A DNA stretch of 50,561 bases from the NCBI GenBank assembly GCA_005880575.1, contig VBIZ01000118.1, positions 1 through 50,561 of the forward strand, written 5' to 3'. The position numbers and the translations under genes were made by a program. The notes below the pieces were generated by a model. That model worked only from the letters and a program-made list of their open reading frames with translations, did not search any database and was not told the origin of the DNA. Positions 27,735 to 36,484 of this stretch are shown piece after piece (within the stretch, counting starts at the first letter, position 1; every line of letters starts with the position of its first letter). The stretch is from Chloroflexota bacterium. GTDB lineage: Bacteria > Chloroflexota > Limnocylindria > P2-11E.

Positions 27735-28873
27735 ACGTGGACACGACGTTCTGGGGGACACGCCAGACCGGCGTGGCGGCGCTCGAGCGCGAGCTCACGC
27801 GCCTGCGTCGCGCGCAGAGCGCCCACGCCCGCGAGCTCGGTCGGCCGATCGCGCGGGCCTCGGTGCTGAATCTCATCGTGTACGCCGAGCGCGAGGAGCA
27901 CGCTCGCCGCGCGGCGCGCAGCATCGCCGACCTCGCGCTGCGGCACCCGTCGCGCGCGATCGTCGTGCTCGCCGACCGCGGCGCGCGCGAGGGAGTCGAA
28001 CAACGCATCGAGATGCACTGCCGGCTACCGATCGCGGACGGCGCGCGACTCGTGTGCTACGAGCAGATCCTCGTCCGCGCGCGCGGCGACGTCGACGACC
28101 GCCTCGCGTCCGCGCTCATCCCGCTTCTCGTGCCTGATCTGCCGGTCTTCCTCTGGTGGACGGGGACACCGCCGCTCGGCTCGCGGTCGTTCGCGGATCT
28201 CCTGCGTCTCGCCGATCGGCTCCTCGTCGACTCCGCCGATTTCGCGCGACCCGAGCTGACGCTGCCCGTCATCGCGCGCATCTCGGATGACGCGCGTGGA
28301 CGATTCGGCCTCACCGATCTCAATTGGACGCGGCTCACACCATGGCGCGAGATCGCGACATCGTTCTTCGACGTTCCCGCGTGGCGGTTCTTTCTGGACG
28401 GTATCACCGGGCTGCGTGTCGGTTTTGCCGTGGACATGGACGGTCGTGACATACATCCTTCGCAGGCGTTGCTGTTCGTGGGATGGCTGGCGTCGCGTCT
28501 CGGCTGGCGACCGCTCGAGGCGCTCGCTCCTTCAGAGGCCGGCGGGCTCCTGTTCGCGATCGCGCGTCCCGACAGCGCACGGATCATGGTCCGCGTGCGT
28601 CCGCGCTTCGAGCGCGGGCTCGACGAGGGCGACGTATCGGGGATCCGAATACAGGCGGCGAGTGGCCAGCAGCTCGCGGAGTTCGTCGTGAAGCGCCAGC
28701 CGAGTCCACGGCATCAGACTGCCACCGTCCTCCTGGACGGCGAGCGGCGATGGGAGCGCACCATGCCGCTTCCGTCGCCGGCCATCGTCGAGCTCATCGG
28801 TGAGGAGCTCTCGATCCTCGGAAGCGATCGCACGTATGAAAAGGCGCTCGACAGTCTTGTCGAGCTCGCCTAG
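27719..28873 (+). CDS. opcA: OpcA-like glucose-6-phosphate dehydrogenase assembly protein
   Basis: MAEGVDVDTTFWGTRQTGVAALERELTRLRR...RASVLNLIVYAE...LVPDLPVFLWWTGTPP...; directly downstream of zwf. Confidence 0.88.
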   Translation: MAEGVDVDTTFWGTRQTGVAALERELTRLRRAQSAHARELGRPIARASVLNLIVYAEREEHARRAARSIADLALRHPSRAIVVLADRGAREGVEQRIEMHCRLPIADGARLVCYEQILVRARGDVDDRLASALIPLLVPDLPVFLWWTGTPPLGSRSFADLLRLADRLLVDSADFARPELTLPVIARISDDARGRFGLTDLNWTRLTPWREIATSFFDVPAWRFFLDGITGLRVGFAVDMDGRDIHPSQALLFVGWLASRLGWRPLEALAPSEAGGLLFAIARPDSARIMVRVRPRFERGLDEGDVSGIRIQAASGQQLAEFVVKRQPSPRHQTATVLLDGERRWERTMPLPSPAIVELIGEELSILGSDRTYEKALDSLVELA

Positions 28874-28907
28874 TGGGTTAGCACACAAGTTGCGGACAGG
28901 CGATGGC

Positions 28908-30161
28908 ATGGCCAGCGAGAAGACCGGCGATCTTCGCGCGCCCGCGCAGGCGCGTCTGCTCGCCAACCGGTACCGGCTTCTCGAGCGCATCGATGAGGGC
29001 GGCGCCGGGGAGGTGTGGCGAGCACGCGACGAGAAGCTCGGCCGCGACGTCGCGATCAAGCTCCTCGGCCCCGACGCGGATGACGCCTTCCGCTCGCGCT
29101 TCGCTGATGAAGCGCGCCGTGCCGCGGCGGTGGTCCATCCGAACGTCGTCACGGTGTTCGACGAAGGCCGGGACGGCGCCGACGCGTTCATGGTCATGGA
29201 GCTCGTGCCGGGGAAAACGCTCCGCGACATCGTGGCCGAGCGCGGTCCCTTGCCCGCGCACGAGGTGGCGCGTCTCGTCCGGCAGGTCGCTGCGGCGCTC
29301 GACGCCGCTCATGCGGCCGGCGTGATCCACTGTGACGTGAAGCCGGCGAACGTCATCGTCGACCCCAAGGGCCTCGCGAAGCTCACCGACTTCGGGATCG
29401 CGCGGGCCGCGCGCGATCGTGACGAGCAGGAGCTCCTCGGAACGGCCCGATACATCGCGCCCGAGCGCGTCGAAGGTGGCCCGGTCACCGCGCGCACCGA
29501 TGTCTACGGACTCGGGCTCGTCGCGTACGAGCTCCTCACCGGAAGGCCCGCGTTCGACGGCGCGACGAGCGAAGAGCTCGTGCGCGAGCGGCTCCTCGGA
29601 CCGCCGCCGTCGCTGCGGCTCGCGCGGGTCGGCCTCGACGACCGCCTCGACGCGATCGTTGGACGCGCCCTTGCGACGTTGCCTGATCGGCGGTACGCAA
29701 GCGCCGGCGCCTTCGCGCGAGCGTTCTCGGACGTCGCCGATCGCGACAGCGATCCCACCTCGCTCCTTGGATCGATCGGACGCACACGCGACGCGCGCGG
29801 CTGGACGCTCCCGCGATTCGACAGCAGCGTCGCGATCCTTGCGGTGCTCGCGATCCTCTTCGCTCTCTTCCTCTTCTTCTCGTCCTTTCCAAAGGCGGCC
29901 GTCCCCGGTGCGAACCCGACCCCTGCCGCGAGCGCCGCCGTGGTAGGCACGCCGAACGTCGTCGGAAAGAAGCTCGCCGACGCGATCGCGGCGTTGCAAG
30001 CCGCCGGCTTTCCGGTGATCGAGTGGGGTCCGGCGCAGAGCCAGGGTGCGCCGTGCGCGGTGATACGTCAGGACCCGCCAGCCGGGACGGCGCTGGGGCG
30101 TGGCGCGAAGACGACCCTCGCGTATGTAGCCGGCAAGGACTGCACGCAGAAGGGAGACTAG
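28908..30161 (+). CDS. Ser/Thr protein kinase (PknB-like) with TM and single extracellular PASTA domain
   Basis: RYRLLERIDEGGAGEVWRARDEKLGRDVAIKLL...GVIHCDVKPANVIVD...KLTDFGIARA; C-terminal PNVVGKKLADAIAALQAAGFPVIEW...QDPPAGTALGRGAKTTLAYV. Confidence 0.93.
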   Translation: MASEKTGDLRAPAQARLLANRYRLLERIDEGGAGEVWRARDEKLGRDVAIKLLGPDADDAFRSRFADEARRAAAVVHPNVVTVFDEGRDGADAFMVMELVPGKTLRDIVAERGPLPAHEVARLVRQVAAALDAAHAAGVIHCDVKPANVIVDPKGLAKLTDFGIARAARDRDEQELLGTARYIAPERVEGGPVTARTDVYGLGLVAYELLTGRPAFDGATSEELVRERLLGPPPSLRLARVGLDDRLDAIVGRALATLPDRRYASAGAFARAFSDVADRDSDPTSLLGSIGRTRDARGWTLPRFDSSVAILAVLAILFALFLFFSSFPKAAVPGANPTPAASAAVVGTPNVVGKKLADAIAALQAAGFPVIEWGPAQSQGAPCAVIRQDPPAGTALGRGAKTTLAYVAGKDCTQKGD

Positions 30162-30163
30162 GG

Positions 30164-30961
30164 CTGGGAGCGCAAACGGCGGCACGCACCGACACGGGGC
30201 GCGTTCGCGAGAACAACGAAGACCGCTACCTCGTCCGCGAGGGAGGCAAGACGACCCTCATCGCGGTCGCCGACGGCGTCGGCGGCGAGGCGGGCGGCGA
30301 GCTCGCGAGCGCCGCCGCGGTCGATGCGCTGGCCGACGGTTTCTTCAGCACGCCGGCGGGCTCGATGACCCCGGCCGAGGCCCTCGCGGCGGCGATCCGC
30401 GGCGCGAACGACGCGGTGCTGGGCGCCGCGGGCAAGAGCGGACAGCAAGGAGCGGCGTCGACGCTCGTCGTGGCGGCGATCGCGGACGGCTCGGCCGCTA
30501 TCGGAAACCTCGGCGACAGCCGCGCCTACCTGCTACGCGACGGCGAGATCCGCCTGGTCACGGCCGACCACTCGGGCGAATACCAGAGCTCGATCACCAG
30601 ATTCGTCGGCGATCCGCGCGGCGTGCAGCCAGACGTGTTCCTCGAGGCGCTCCGTCCCGGTGACCGTCTTCTGCTGTGCTCCGATGGATTGACGCGTCAC
30701 GTCCCCGACGCTGAGATCGCGTCGACAGTGCGACGAACCGACCTCGACCGAGCGGCGACCGCCCTCATCGATCTCGCCAGGTCACGCGGCGGCGAGGACA
30801 ACATCACGGTCGTGCTCTATGCGGCGCGCCGCACGTTCGGCCTCGCGAGCCTGCGTCACAACGTCGTGAACCTCGTCCTTGCGCTGCTGACCGCGGTCGT
30901 CGTTGCCGGCGCGATCGCGGCACTCCTCTTCGCTAGCGGCGCATACCCGACCGCGCGGTAG
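30164..30961 (+). CDS. PP2C-family Ser/Thr protein phosphatase (PstP-like), C-terminal TM
   Basis: TDTGRVRENNEDRYLVREGGKTTLIAVADGVGGEAGGELAS...GNLGDSRAYLLRDGEI...LLLCSDGLTRHV...GGEDNITVVLY; apparent CTG start at 30164 (alternative GTG at 30053). Confidence 0.92.
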   Translation: MGAQTAARTDTGRVRENNEDRYLVREGGKTTLIAVADGVGGEAGGELASAAAVDALADGFFSTPAGSMTPAEALAAAIRGANDAVLGAAGKSGQQGAASTLVVAAIADGSAAIGNLGDSRAYLLRDGEIRLVTADHSGEYQSSITRFVGDPRGVQPDVFLEALRPGDRLLLCSDGLTRHVPDAEIASTVRRTDLDRAATALIDLARSRGGEDNITVVLYAARRTFGLASLRHNVVNLVLALLTAVVVAGAIAALLFASGAYPTAR

Positions 30962-33900
30962 CAAGGAGCCGGGAGAATCCCGGCGAGCTGCTCCACGAGA
31001 TGAGCGCCCCGACCGTCGCCGCGACCGCGAGGGCGAGAGCGACCCGTGCGAAGAGCGCGGAAAACGAGAACGACGACCCGATCGTCGGGTTGCAGACGAA
31101 CGTCGGATAGAACGTGCACTCGTACGTCCACGTCGGAAGGATGAAAAACATCCCGGCCTGGGCGCCCGGGAACGGCTGTGCCGAGATGAACGGATAGAAG
31201 TACGCGAACACCGCCGCGGCGATCGCGAGGTACCCGACAACGAGGCGGGCGCGACCGGTCTCCCACAGGTACGCGAGCCCCGCCGCGAGCGCGAGCAGGT
31301 AGAACGGCAGCACCGTGAAGAAGTGATAGAAGAACAGCACGCGTCCGATCGGAATCCAGGCGACGTACTGCGCCAGACCGGCGAACACGACCACGGCGAG
31401 CGGAACCGACCGCGCGCGGATCGCCGCGACGGCGCACCACCCGAACGCGACGATGCCGGCCCAGAAGAGCGCGACGTTGCCGGCGTCGTATATGTACGCG
31501 TTGTCGCCGCCGCCGGACGCGCCGAAGTACCAGTAGACGGGCTTCAGCACGAGCGGCCAGCTCCACCACGGCGACCCTGCGGGATGCGGAGCGGTCAGCC
31601 CCGAGTGGTACCAGTACATCTGCTGCGTGAGCTCCCAGAGGCTCCAGTTGTAGGGGATCGTCGGGCCGCCAAACCAGCGCACGTAGCTCGCGAGATAGAT
31701 GCCGGCGGGGATCGCGGCGAACGAGATGAAGAGGACGATCGCGTTCAATCCGCGCCGCGCGAAAAGGTCGAGCGGACCGCCGGAGCCGGGGTGTCCGCGC
31801 TCGTACGCGCGCGCCGTGACGGCGAGCGACGCAATCAGCATTCCGGCCAGCGCGTAAGCGCCGGCCCACTTCGCGGCGAGCGCGAACCCGAAGAGCGACC
31901 CCGCGATGACGATGTCGAGCGTCGCCCACCGTCGCGGCCGATGGGCCGCGATCACGAAGTACCAGCCCGCCACGATCAGTGTCGCGACGTAAATGTCGTT
32001 CATGCCGATCCGCGCCTGGGCAAACATCGAACCGTCCGCGAGCACCGCGACACCGACGAGCGCCGGGACGACCGTAGACGCGAAGAGCCGCCGGGCGAGG
32101 AGCACGAGGAGGAACGCGAGCACGGCGGCGAACAGGACCCCGGGCAGCCGCCACGCCAGCGCATGACGGCCGGTCTCGACGAGATCCGCGCCGTTCGCGC
32201 CGGCGACGACGAGCTTGTCGCCCTCACCGTCGACGCCGAGCAGAGTCCCGGTGACCGGGATGGACACGTACGGCGACGACCCGTGCGTTTCGACCACCAC
32301 GATGCGTCCTTCATCGAGTGCGTACAGGAAATCGGTGCGCGGGACGATCGCGAGTGCGGTCGCGCCCGTGGAGAAGGATCCCGTGCGCGCGTTCGCGAGC
32401 GAGACCGCCTCGTGCGAGCCGGACTCGAGCTCGAACACGTCGAGTGTCGGCGCGTCGGCGCGCGCGACGAAGATGCGGTTCGGGCCGAGCGCATACGCGA
32501 TCGCCGTACCGGGACGACCGCCGGTGAGCGCCCGCGTTTCCTGCCCGGTGTCCGCCGAGATGACATGCACGGTCCCCTGCGGGTCGAGGACGTAGAGCTC
32601 GCTGCCGTCCGTCTTCGCGGTGACCGCGACCGTCGCGACCGGTACGAGCGTCGGTTGGGCGTCGAGCGTCGCGTAGATCGCGAGCCCCGCCGGCGCGCCG
32701 ACGACCACACGGTCGCCCGCGAGCGACAGCGAGCGCGCTCCGCCGAACGGCAGCTGAACCGTTTGGAGCTGCGTGTTGCTCGGCGTCTCGGCGAAAGGCA
32801 CGACCACAAGCGATGTGGGGGTCATCACGATCGCGTGGTCGCCCTGGACGGCGATGGCAGATGCGGTATCGCCGAGATTCGCGCGGTCACCAGGACCTCC
32901 GCCACCGCGCGCCCAGACAGTGACGACGCCGTCACGCGACACATACGCGCGGGTGCCATCGCCGGAGACCGCGAAAGCCGCCGGACCATCTCGTGGCACG
33001 CTCTCCCGCCCGACGACTCGATCGTCGCCGAACGCGAGGATCCCGAGCGCCATGATCTCCTTCGCGAGGTGTGGGTGGGTCCACTCGTAGGGCTCGCGCT
33101 GCGCGAGAAGCTCGAACGCCGTCCGTGCGTGATACACCTCGTCGAAGTACATGTCGCGGGGCCAGTCCAGCCGGTAGCCTCGTGACGCGAGGACCGCGAG
33201 GGCGACGAGTGCGGCCACGGTCACGTCGCGACGGGTTGGCAGCCGACCCGGGCCGAGCCCAGGGGGTAGGACCCACGAGCGCTGCCGCGGCCGAGATACC
33301 GCGGCGACATCCCACGCCGTGTCGCTCTCGAGCCGCGTGTCGCCGCGGACGAGGCGCCACACCAGATAGGCGGCTGCGCCCATCATCACGACCGCGATCC
33401 CGATCTGCCCCGTCCGGCCGAAGAGGGTCGCCTCGATGATCTGCGGGACGCGCAGATCGACGTATTGCTCGTACCGCGTGAACGCGTAATAGAGCGAGAG
33501 CGCGAACGTGAGGGCGAGCACCAGGTACGGCACCAGCACGCGCCGGCGCGTGGCGGCGAGCGGCAATGCGAGCGCGAAGACCGGGAAGAGATAGCGCTCG
33601 TGCGCGCGCGTCGGCAGGAAGTAGAACGCGAGACCGGCGAAGACGGCGCACGCGAGGAGCGCGGCCGTATCGCGACGCCACCACAGTGGCAGCGCCGAAG
33701 CGACGACTCCGATCACGAGGAGGAGGCCACCCCAGACGACCAGACCGGCGTCCGGCTTCCAGAAGTCGAAGAAGACCGACCACCCGTTGAACGCGTAGAG
33801 CGACGTGTAGGGGTACGTCTCCGCGGCGCTGCGCACGAGCTGAACGAGCTCGGCCGCGATGCGCGTCGGGTCGGGTCCCCAAAACGGCACGCACAGCACA

Positions 33901-34544
33901 TAGGCGGTCGCGGCGGCGGCGCCCAGCGTCACGCCAAGCGCGCGCCACCGCGCCTCACGGACGAACTCGAACGCGGCGGCCGCCACGATGACGAGCAGCC
34001 CGATCCCGAACTGCGGCTTCACCAGCGCGGCGACTGCGCCGAGCGCGCCCGCGAGCCACCACCGCCGCGAGCCCGCGGCGAGGACGGAGGCGAAGAGCGG
34101 AAGTGTCCCGACCGCATCGACCTGGCCCCAATAGGTGCCCGCGAAGATCGCTCCCGGCTGAAGCGACCAGAGGGCGGCGGCGGCGATGCCCGGAGCGCGC
34201 CCCGCCGTGCGCCAGAGCACGCGCGCCGCGAGGATCGCGATGCCGATGTCGGCGGGTATGGTGATCGCCTTGACCGCGATGCGGAGAAGCTCGCCGTCGA
34301 AAAGGGCGCCGAGAAGCCAGAGGACGTACAGGAACGCGGGCGGGTAGTCGCTGAAATATCCCGGCTCGTAGAAGCGCGCGGGGCCGATCTGCGCGAGCCT
34401 CTCGGCCCACGCCTCGAATGTCCCCACGTCGGTCGGAAAACCCTGCGCGCGCACCGCGAGAAGCCGGATGAGCACACCGAGCGCGATCGCCGCGGCGACC
34501 ACAAGCTGCGCACGGCGGTCGCCGCGCTGCTGGTCCTCGTTCAT
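30933..34544 (-). CDS. GT-C / PMT-like double glycosyltransferase fusion with beta-propeller-like insert (~1203 aa)
   Basis: N-terminal GT-C membrane part (TDVGTFEAWAERLAQIGPARFYEPGYFSDYPPAFLYVLW); second half with PMT-like MYFDEVYHARTAFELL...THPHLAKEIMALGILAFGDD, then ~285 aa of propeller-like beta repeats, then WRLPGVLFAAVLAFLLVLLARRLF...GSMFAQARIGMNDIYVATLIVAGWYF as in PMT proteins. Confidence 0.85.
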   Translation of the reverse strand: MNEDQQRGDRRAQLVVAAAIALGVLIRLLAVRAQGFPTDVGTFEAWAERLAQIGPARFYEPGYFSDYPPAFLYVLWLLGALFDGELLRIAVKAITIPADIGIAILAARVLWRTAGRAPGIAAAALWSLQPGAIFAGTYWGQVDAVGTLPLFASVLAAGSRRWWLAGALGAVAALVKPQFGIGLLVIVAAAAFEFVREARWRALGVTLGAAAATAYVLCVPFWGPDPTRIAAELVQLVRSAAETYPYTSLYAFNGWSVFFDFWKPDAGLVVWGGLLLVIGVVASALPLWWRRDTAALLACAVFAGLAFYFLPTRAHERYLFPVFALALPLAATRRRVLVPYLVLALTFALSLYYAFTRYEQYVDLRVPQIIEATLFGRTGQIGIAVVMMGAAAYLVWRLVRGDTRLESDTAWDVAAVSRPRQRSWVLPPGLGPGRLPTRRDVTVAALVALAVLASRGYRLDWPRDMYFDEVYHARTAFELLAQREPYEWTHPHLAKEIMALGILAFGDDRVVGRESVPRDGPAAFAVSGDGTRAYVSRDGVVTVWARGGGGPGDRANLGDTASAIAVQGDHAIVMTPTSLVVVPFAETPSNTQLQTVQLPFGGARSLSLAGDRVVVGAPAGLAIYATLDAQPTLVPVATVAVTAKTDGSELYVLDPQGTVHVISADTGQETRALTGGRPGTAIAYALGPNRIFVARADAPTLDVFELESGSHEAVSLANARTGSFSTGATALAIVPRTDFLYALDEGRIVVVETHGSSPYVSIPVTGTLLGVDGEGDKLVVAGANGADLVETGRHALAWRLPGVLFAAVLAFLLVLLARRLFASTVVPALVGVAVLADGSMFAQARIGMNDIYVATLIVAGWYFVIAAHRPRRWATLDIVIAGSLFGFALAAKWAGAYALAGMLIASLAVTARAYERGHPGSGGPLDLFARRGLNAIVLFISFAAIPAGIYLASYVRWFGGPTIPYNWSLWELTQQMYWYHSGLTAPHPAGSPWWSWPLVLKPVYWYFGASGGGDNAYIYDAGNVALFWAGIVAFGWCAVAAIRARSVPLAVVVFAGLAQYVAWIPIGRVLFFYHFFTVLPFYLLALAAGLAYLWETGRARLVVGYLAIAAAVFAYFYPFISAQPFPGAQAGMFFILPTWTYECTFYPTFVCNPTIGSSFSFSALFARVALALAVAATVGALISWSSSPGFSRLLATARSGMRR

Positions 34545-35731
34545 TGCCAATACTCGAATCGCGTGATCGCGATCGTGGCATAGATGTTTACGGCGAGCGA
34601 TAGAACGATCGCGAGGATGAAGATGGCCGTGGGCCGGCGGCGCCAGACCCCACGGAAGAGACCGTCCCCCGTGAGCGCCAGCGCGACGAGGAACGGTTGG
34701 GCATCGATGCTGAAGCGGTACCCGAACTGCTGGAATCCCACGGTGCCGTGAAAGAGGTCGGGCAGGAGCGCAAGCAACGCCGCGGTCGCGGTGGCGGCCA
34801 CGGCGACGTCGCGGCGGACCTCGCGAAGCGCCAGGAAGACCCATACGAATGCCGGCGTGGTGAGAAAGAGGCTCATGCCGATGAAGCGCGGGCGCGGGAA
34901 GAAGGGTGTTGCCGGGACAAAGTCGGGCGGCTCTAGAAAGATCGCTTTCAGCTGGCGCAGCAGGTACACGGGCGAGAAGAGCCCCTGATTGAAGAACACG
35001 TCGCCCTGGGTGAGCCGGGCGTACCCCTCATCGAGCGGCGTTCCCCATCTCAACAGGTTGTATCCCACATAGACGATGGCAAAGGGCAGGCCACCGGCGA
35101 CGACGGCGCCGAGAGCGCGCCCGTACCCCGTGCCGCTCCTCCGCGCGCAGAGCAGCGCGAGCGCCGGCGCGGCAAGCGCGACGGGCAGGCGGGCGAGTGC
35201 GGAGATACCGACGAGCGCGCCGACCGCGACGGCGCTGCCACCGCCCGCGGCGACGGCGAAGGCGAAGGACAAGAAGAGCATCGACGCCGAGTGGGCCGCA
35301 AACCAGGCTCGCCCGTCGACGCTCGAGAAGAGGAGCGTGGTCCCGAACGCGGAGAGGAGCGCGCCGGCGAGCGCGTACTTTCGCGGCGCGCCGTACGCCC
35401 GTAGCCCGTAATAAAGGACTCCAGCCGACGCCCCGCCGGCTATCCGGGACGCGACCACCTGCGCGACCGCCGTCGGAAAGAACGGCACGAACGGAAGCGA
35501 CAGGATCGCCGGCAGGGGCGGATAAACGACGCAGTAGCGCCCCTCGCCGCAGGAAAGGAGCTCGTTCAACCAGGGAGGCGCCTCGGTCAGCCACCAGCGG
35601 CCATGGAGGAACGCGTCCGCCAGGCGCCCGTAGTAGTCGTAGTCGGTGGTGAGACCGAGGCCGGCGGCCACGTAGATCCCGGCCGCGATCACACCGATCC
35701 ATATCGCGGCTGCTCTGTCCGACACGGTCAT
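34541..35731 (-). CDS. GT-C-like polytopic membrane protein (putative glycosyltransferase)
   Basis: 396 aa multi-TM; LTTDYDYYGRLADAFLHGRWWLTEAPPWLNELL...YCVVYPPLPAILSLPFVPFF; ATGA overlap with the downstream fusion gene. Confidence 0.75.
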   Translation of the reverse strand: MTVSDRAAAIWIGVIAAGIYVAAGLGLTTDYDYYGRLADAFLHGRWWLTEAPPWLNELLSCGEGRYCVVYPPLPAILSLPFVPFFPTAVAQVVASRIAGGASAGVLYYGLRAYGAPRKYALAGALLSAFGTTLLFSSVDGRAWFAAHSASMLFLSFAFAVAAGGGSAVAVGALVGISALARLPVALAAPALALLCARRSGTGYGRALGAVVAGGLPFAIVYVGYNLLRWGTPLDEGYARLTQGDVFFNQGLFSPVYLLRQLKAIFLEPPDFVPATPFFPRPRFIGMSLFLTTPAFVWVFLALREVRRDVAVAATATAALLALLPDLFHGTVGFQQFGYRFSIDAQPFLVALALTGDGLFRGVWRRRPTAIFILAIVLSLAVNIYATIAITRFEYWQ

Positions 35732-35761
35732 GCGACATCAACACGCTAACCTTGCGGGCCA

Positions 35762-36484
35762 GTGCCCGCACGGCTCGACAGCCTCTCCTTCTTTTTCCCG
35801 GCACTCAACGAAGAGGACAACGTCGCGCCGATCGTCGAAGAGGCACTGGTGGTTCTGCCGCGCTTCACCGACGACTTCGAGGTCACCGTCGTCGACGACG
35901 GGAGCAGCGACCGGACCGGCGCGATCGCCGACGATCTCGCGCGGAAGGACCCGCGCGTCCGGGTGATCCATCACGGGACCCGTCGCGGGTACGGCGGTGC
36001 CGTCCGCTCGGGCCTGCGCGCAGCCTCCAAGAACTGGATCTTCTTCACCGACGGCGACCGCCAGTTCGCGCTCGAAGACCTCGCGCTGCTCATCGCGGCG
36101 AGCGATGGCGTCGATGCGGTCGTCGGCTTCCGGAAGAAGCGCGCCGACCCGGCGCGGCGGCTTTTCGTTGCGTGGGTCTACAACCGCCTCATCCGCCTGG
36201 GGTTCGGCGGTGGCTGGCGCGACGTCGACTGCGCGTTCAAGCTCTTCAGAAGAGAGGTGTTCGAGCGCGTGCCGCTCGAGCGGGTGCGCTCCGAGGGTGC
36301 GTTCTTTTCCCCCGAGCTCTTGATCACGCTCCGCCGGGCCGGAATCCGCGTGCGTCAAGTCGGGGTGCGGCACTTTCCTCGCACCGCCCACGAGCCCAAG
36401 GGCGCCTCGCCGCGCGTGATCCTCCGCGCGATCCGCGACCTCCTGCGGCTACGCGCTCGCCTCTGGTTGCATCCAAACAGCTAG
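35762..36484 (+). CDS. GT2 glycosyltransferase, polyprenyl-phosphate mannose synthase-like
   Basis: SFFFPALNEEDNVAPIVEEALVVL...VTVVDDGSSDRTGAIADDLARKDPRVRVIHHGTRRGYGGAVRSGLRAASKNWIFFTDGDRQF. Confidence 0.92.
   Translation: MPARLDSLSFFFPALNEEDNVAPIVEEALVVLPRFTDDFEVTVVDDGSSDRTGAIADDLARKDPRVRVIHHGTRRGYGGAVRSGLRAASKNWIFFTDGDRQFALEDLALLIAASDGVDAVVGFRKKRADPARRLFVAWVYNRLIRLGFGGGWRDVDCAFKLFRREVFERVPLERVRSEGAFFSPELLITLRRAGIRVRQVGVRHFPRTAHEPKGASPRVILRAIRDLLRLRARLWLHPNS

Noticed and set aside
30903-33185. 760-aa plus-strand ORF
   Set aside because: Highly charged, R/E/D-rich low-complexity translation antisense to the PMT-like fusion; no recognisable domain.
33465-34583. 372-aa plus-strand ORF
   Set aside because: R/E-rich shadow of the GT-C half of the fusion gene; no protein-like pattern.
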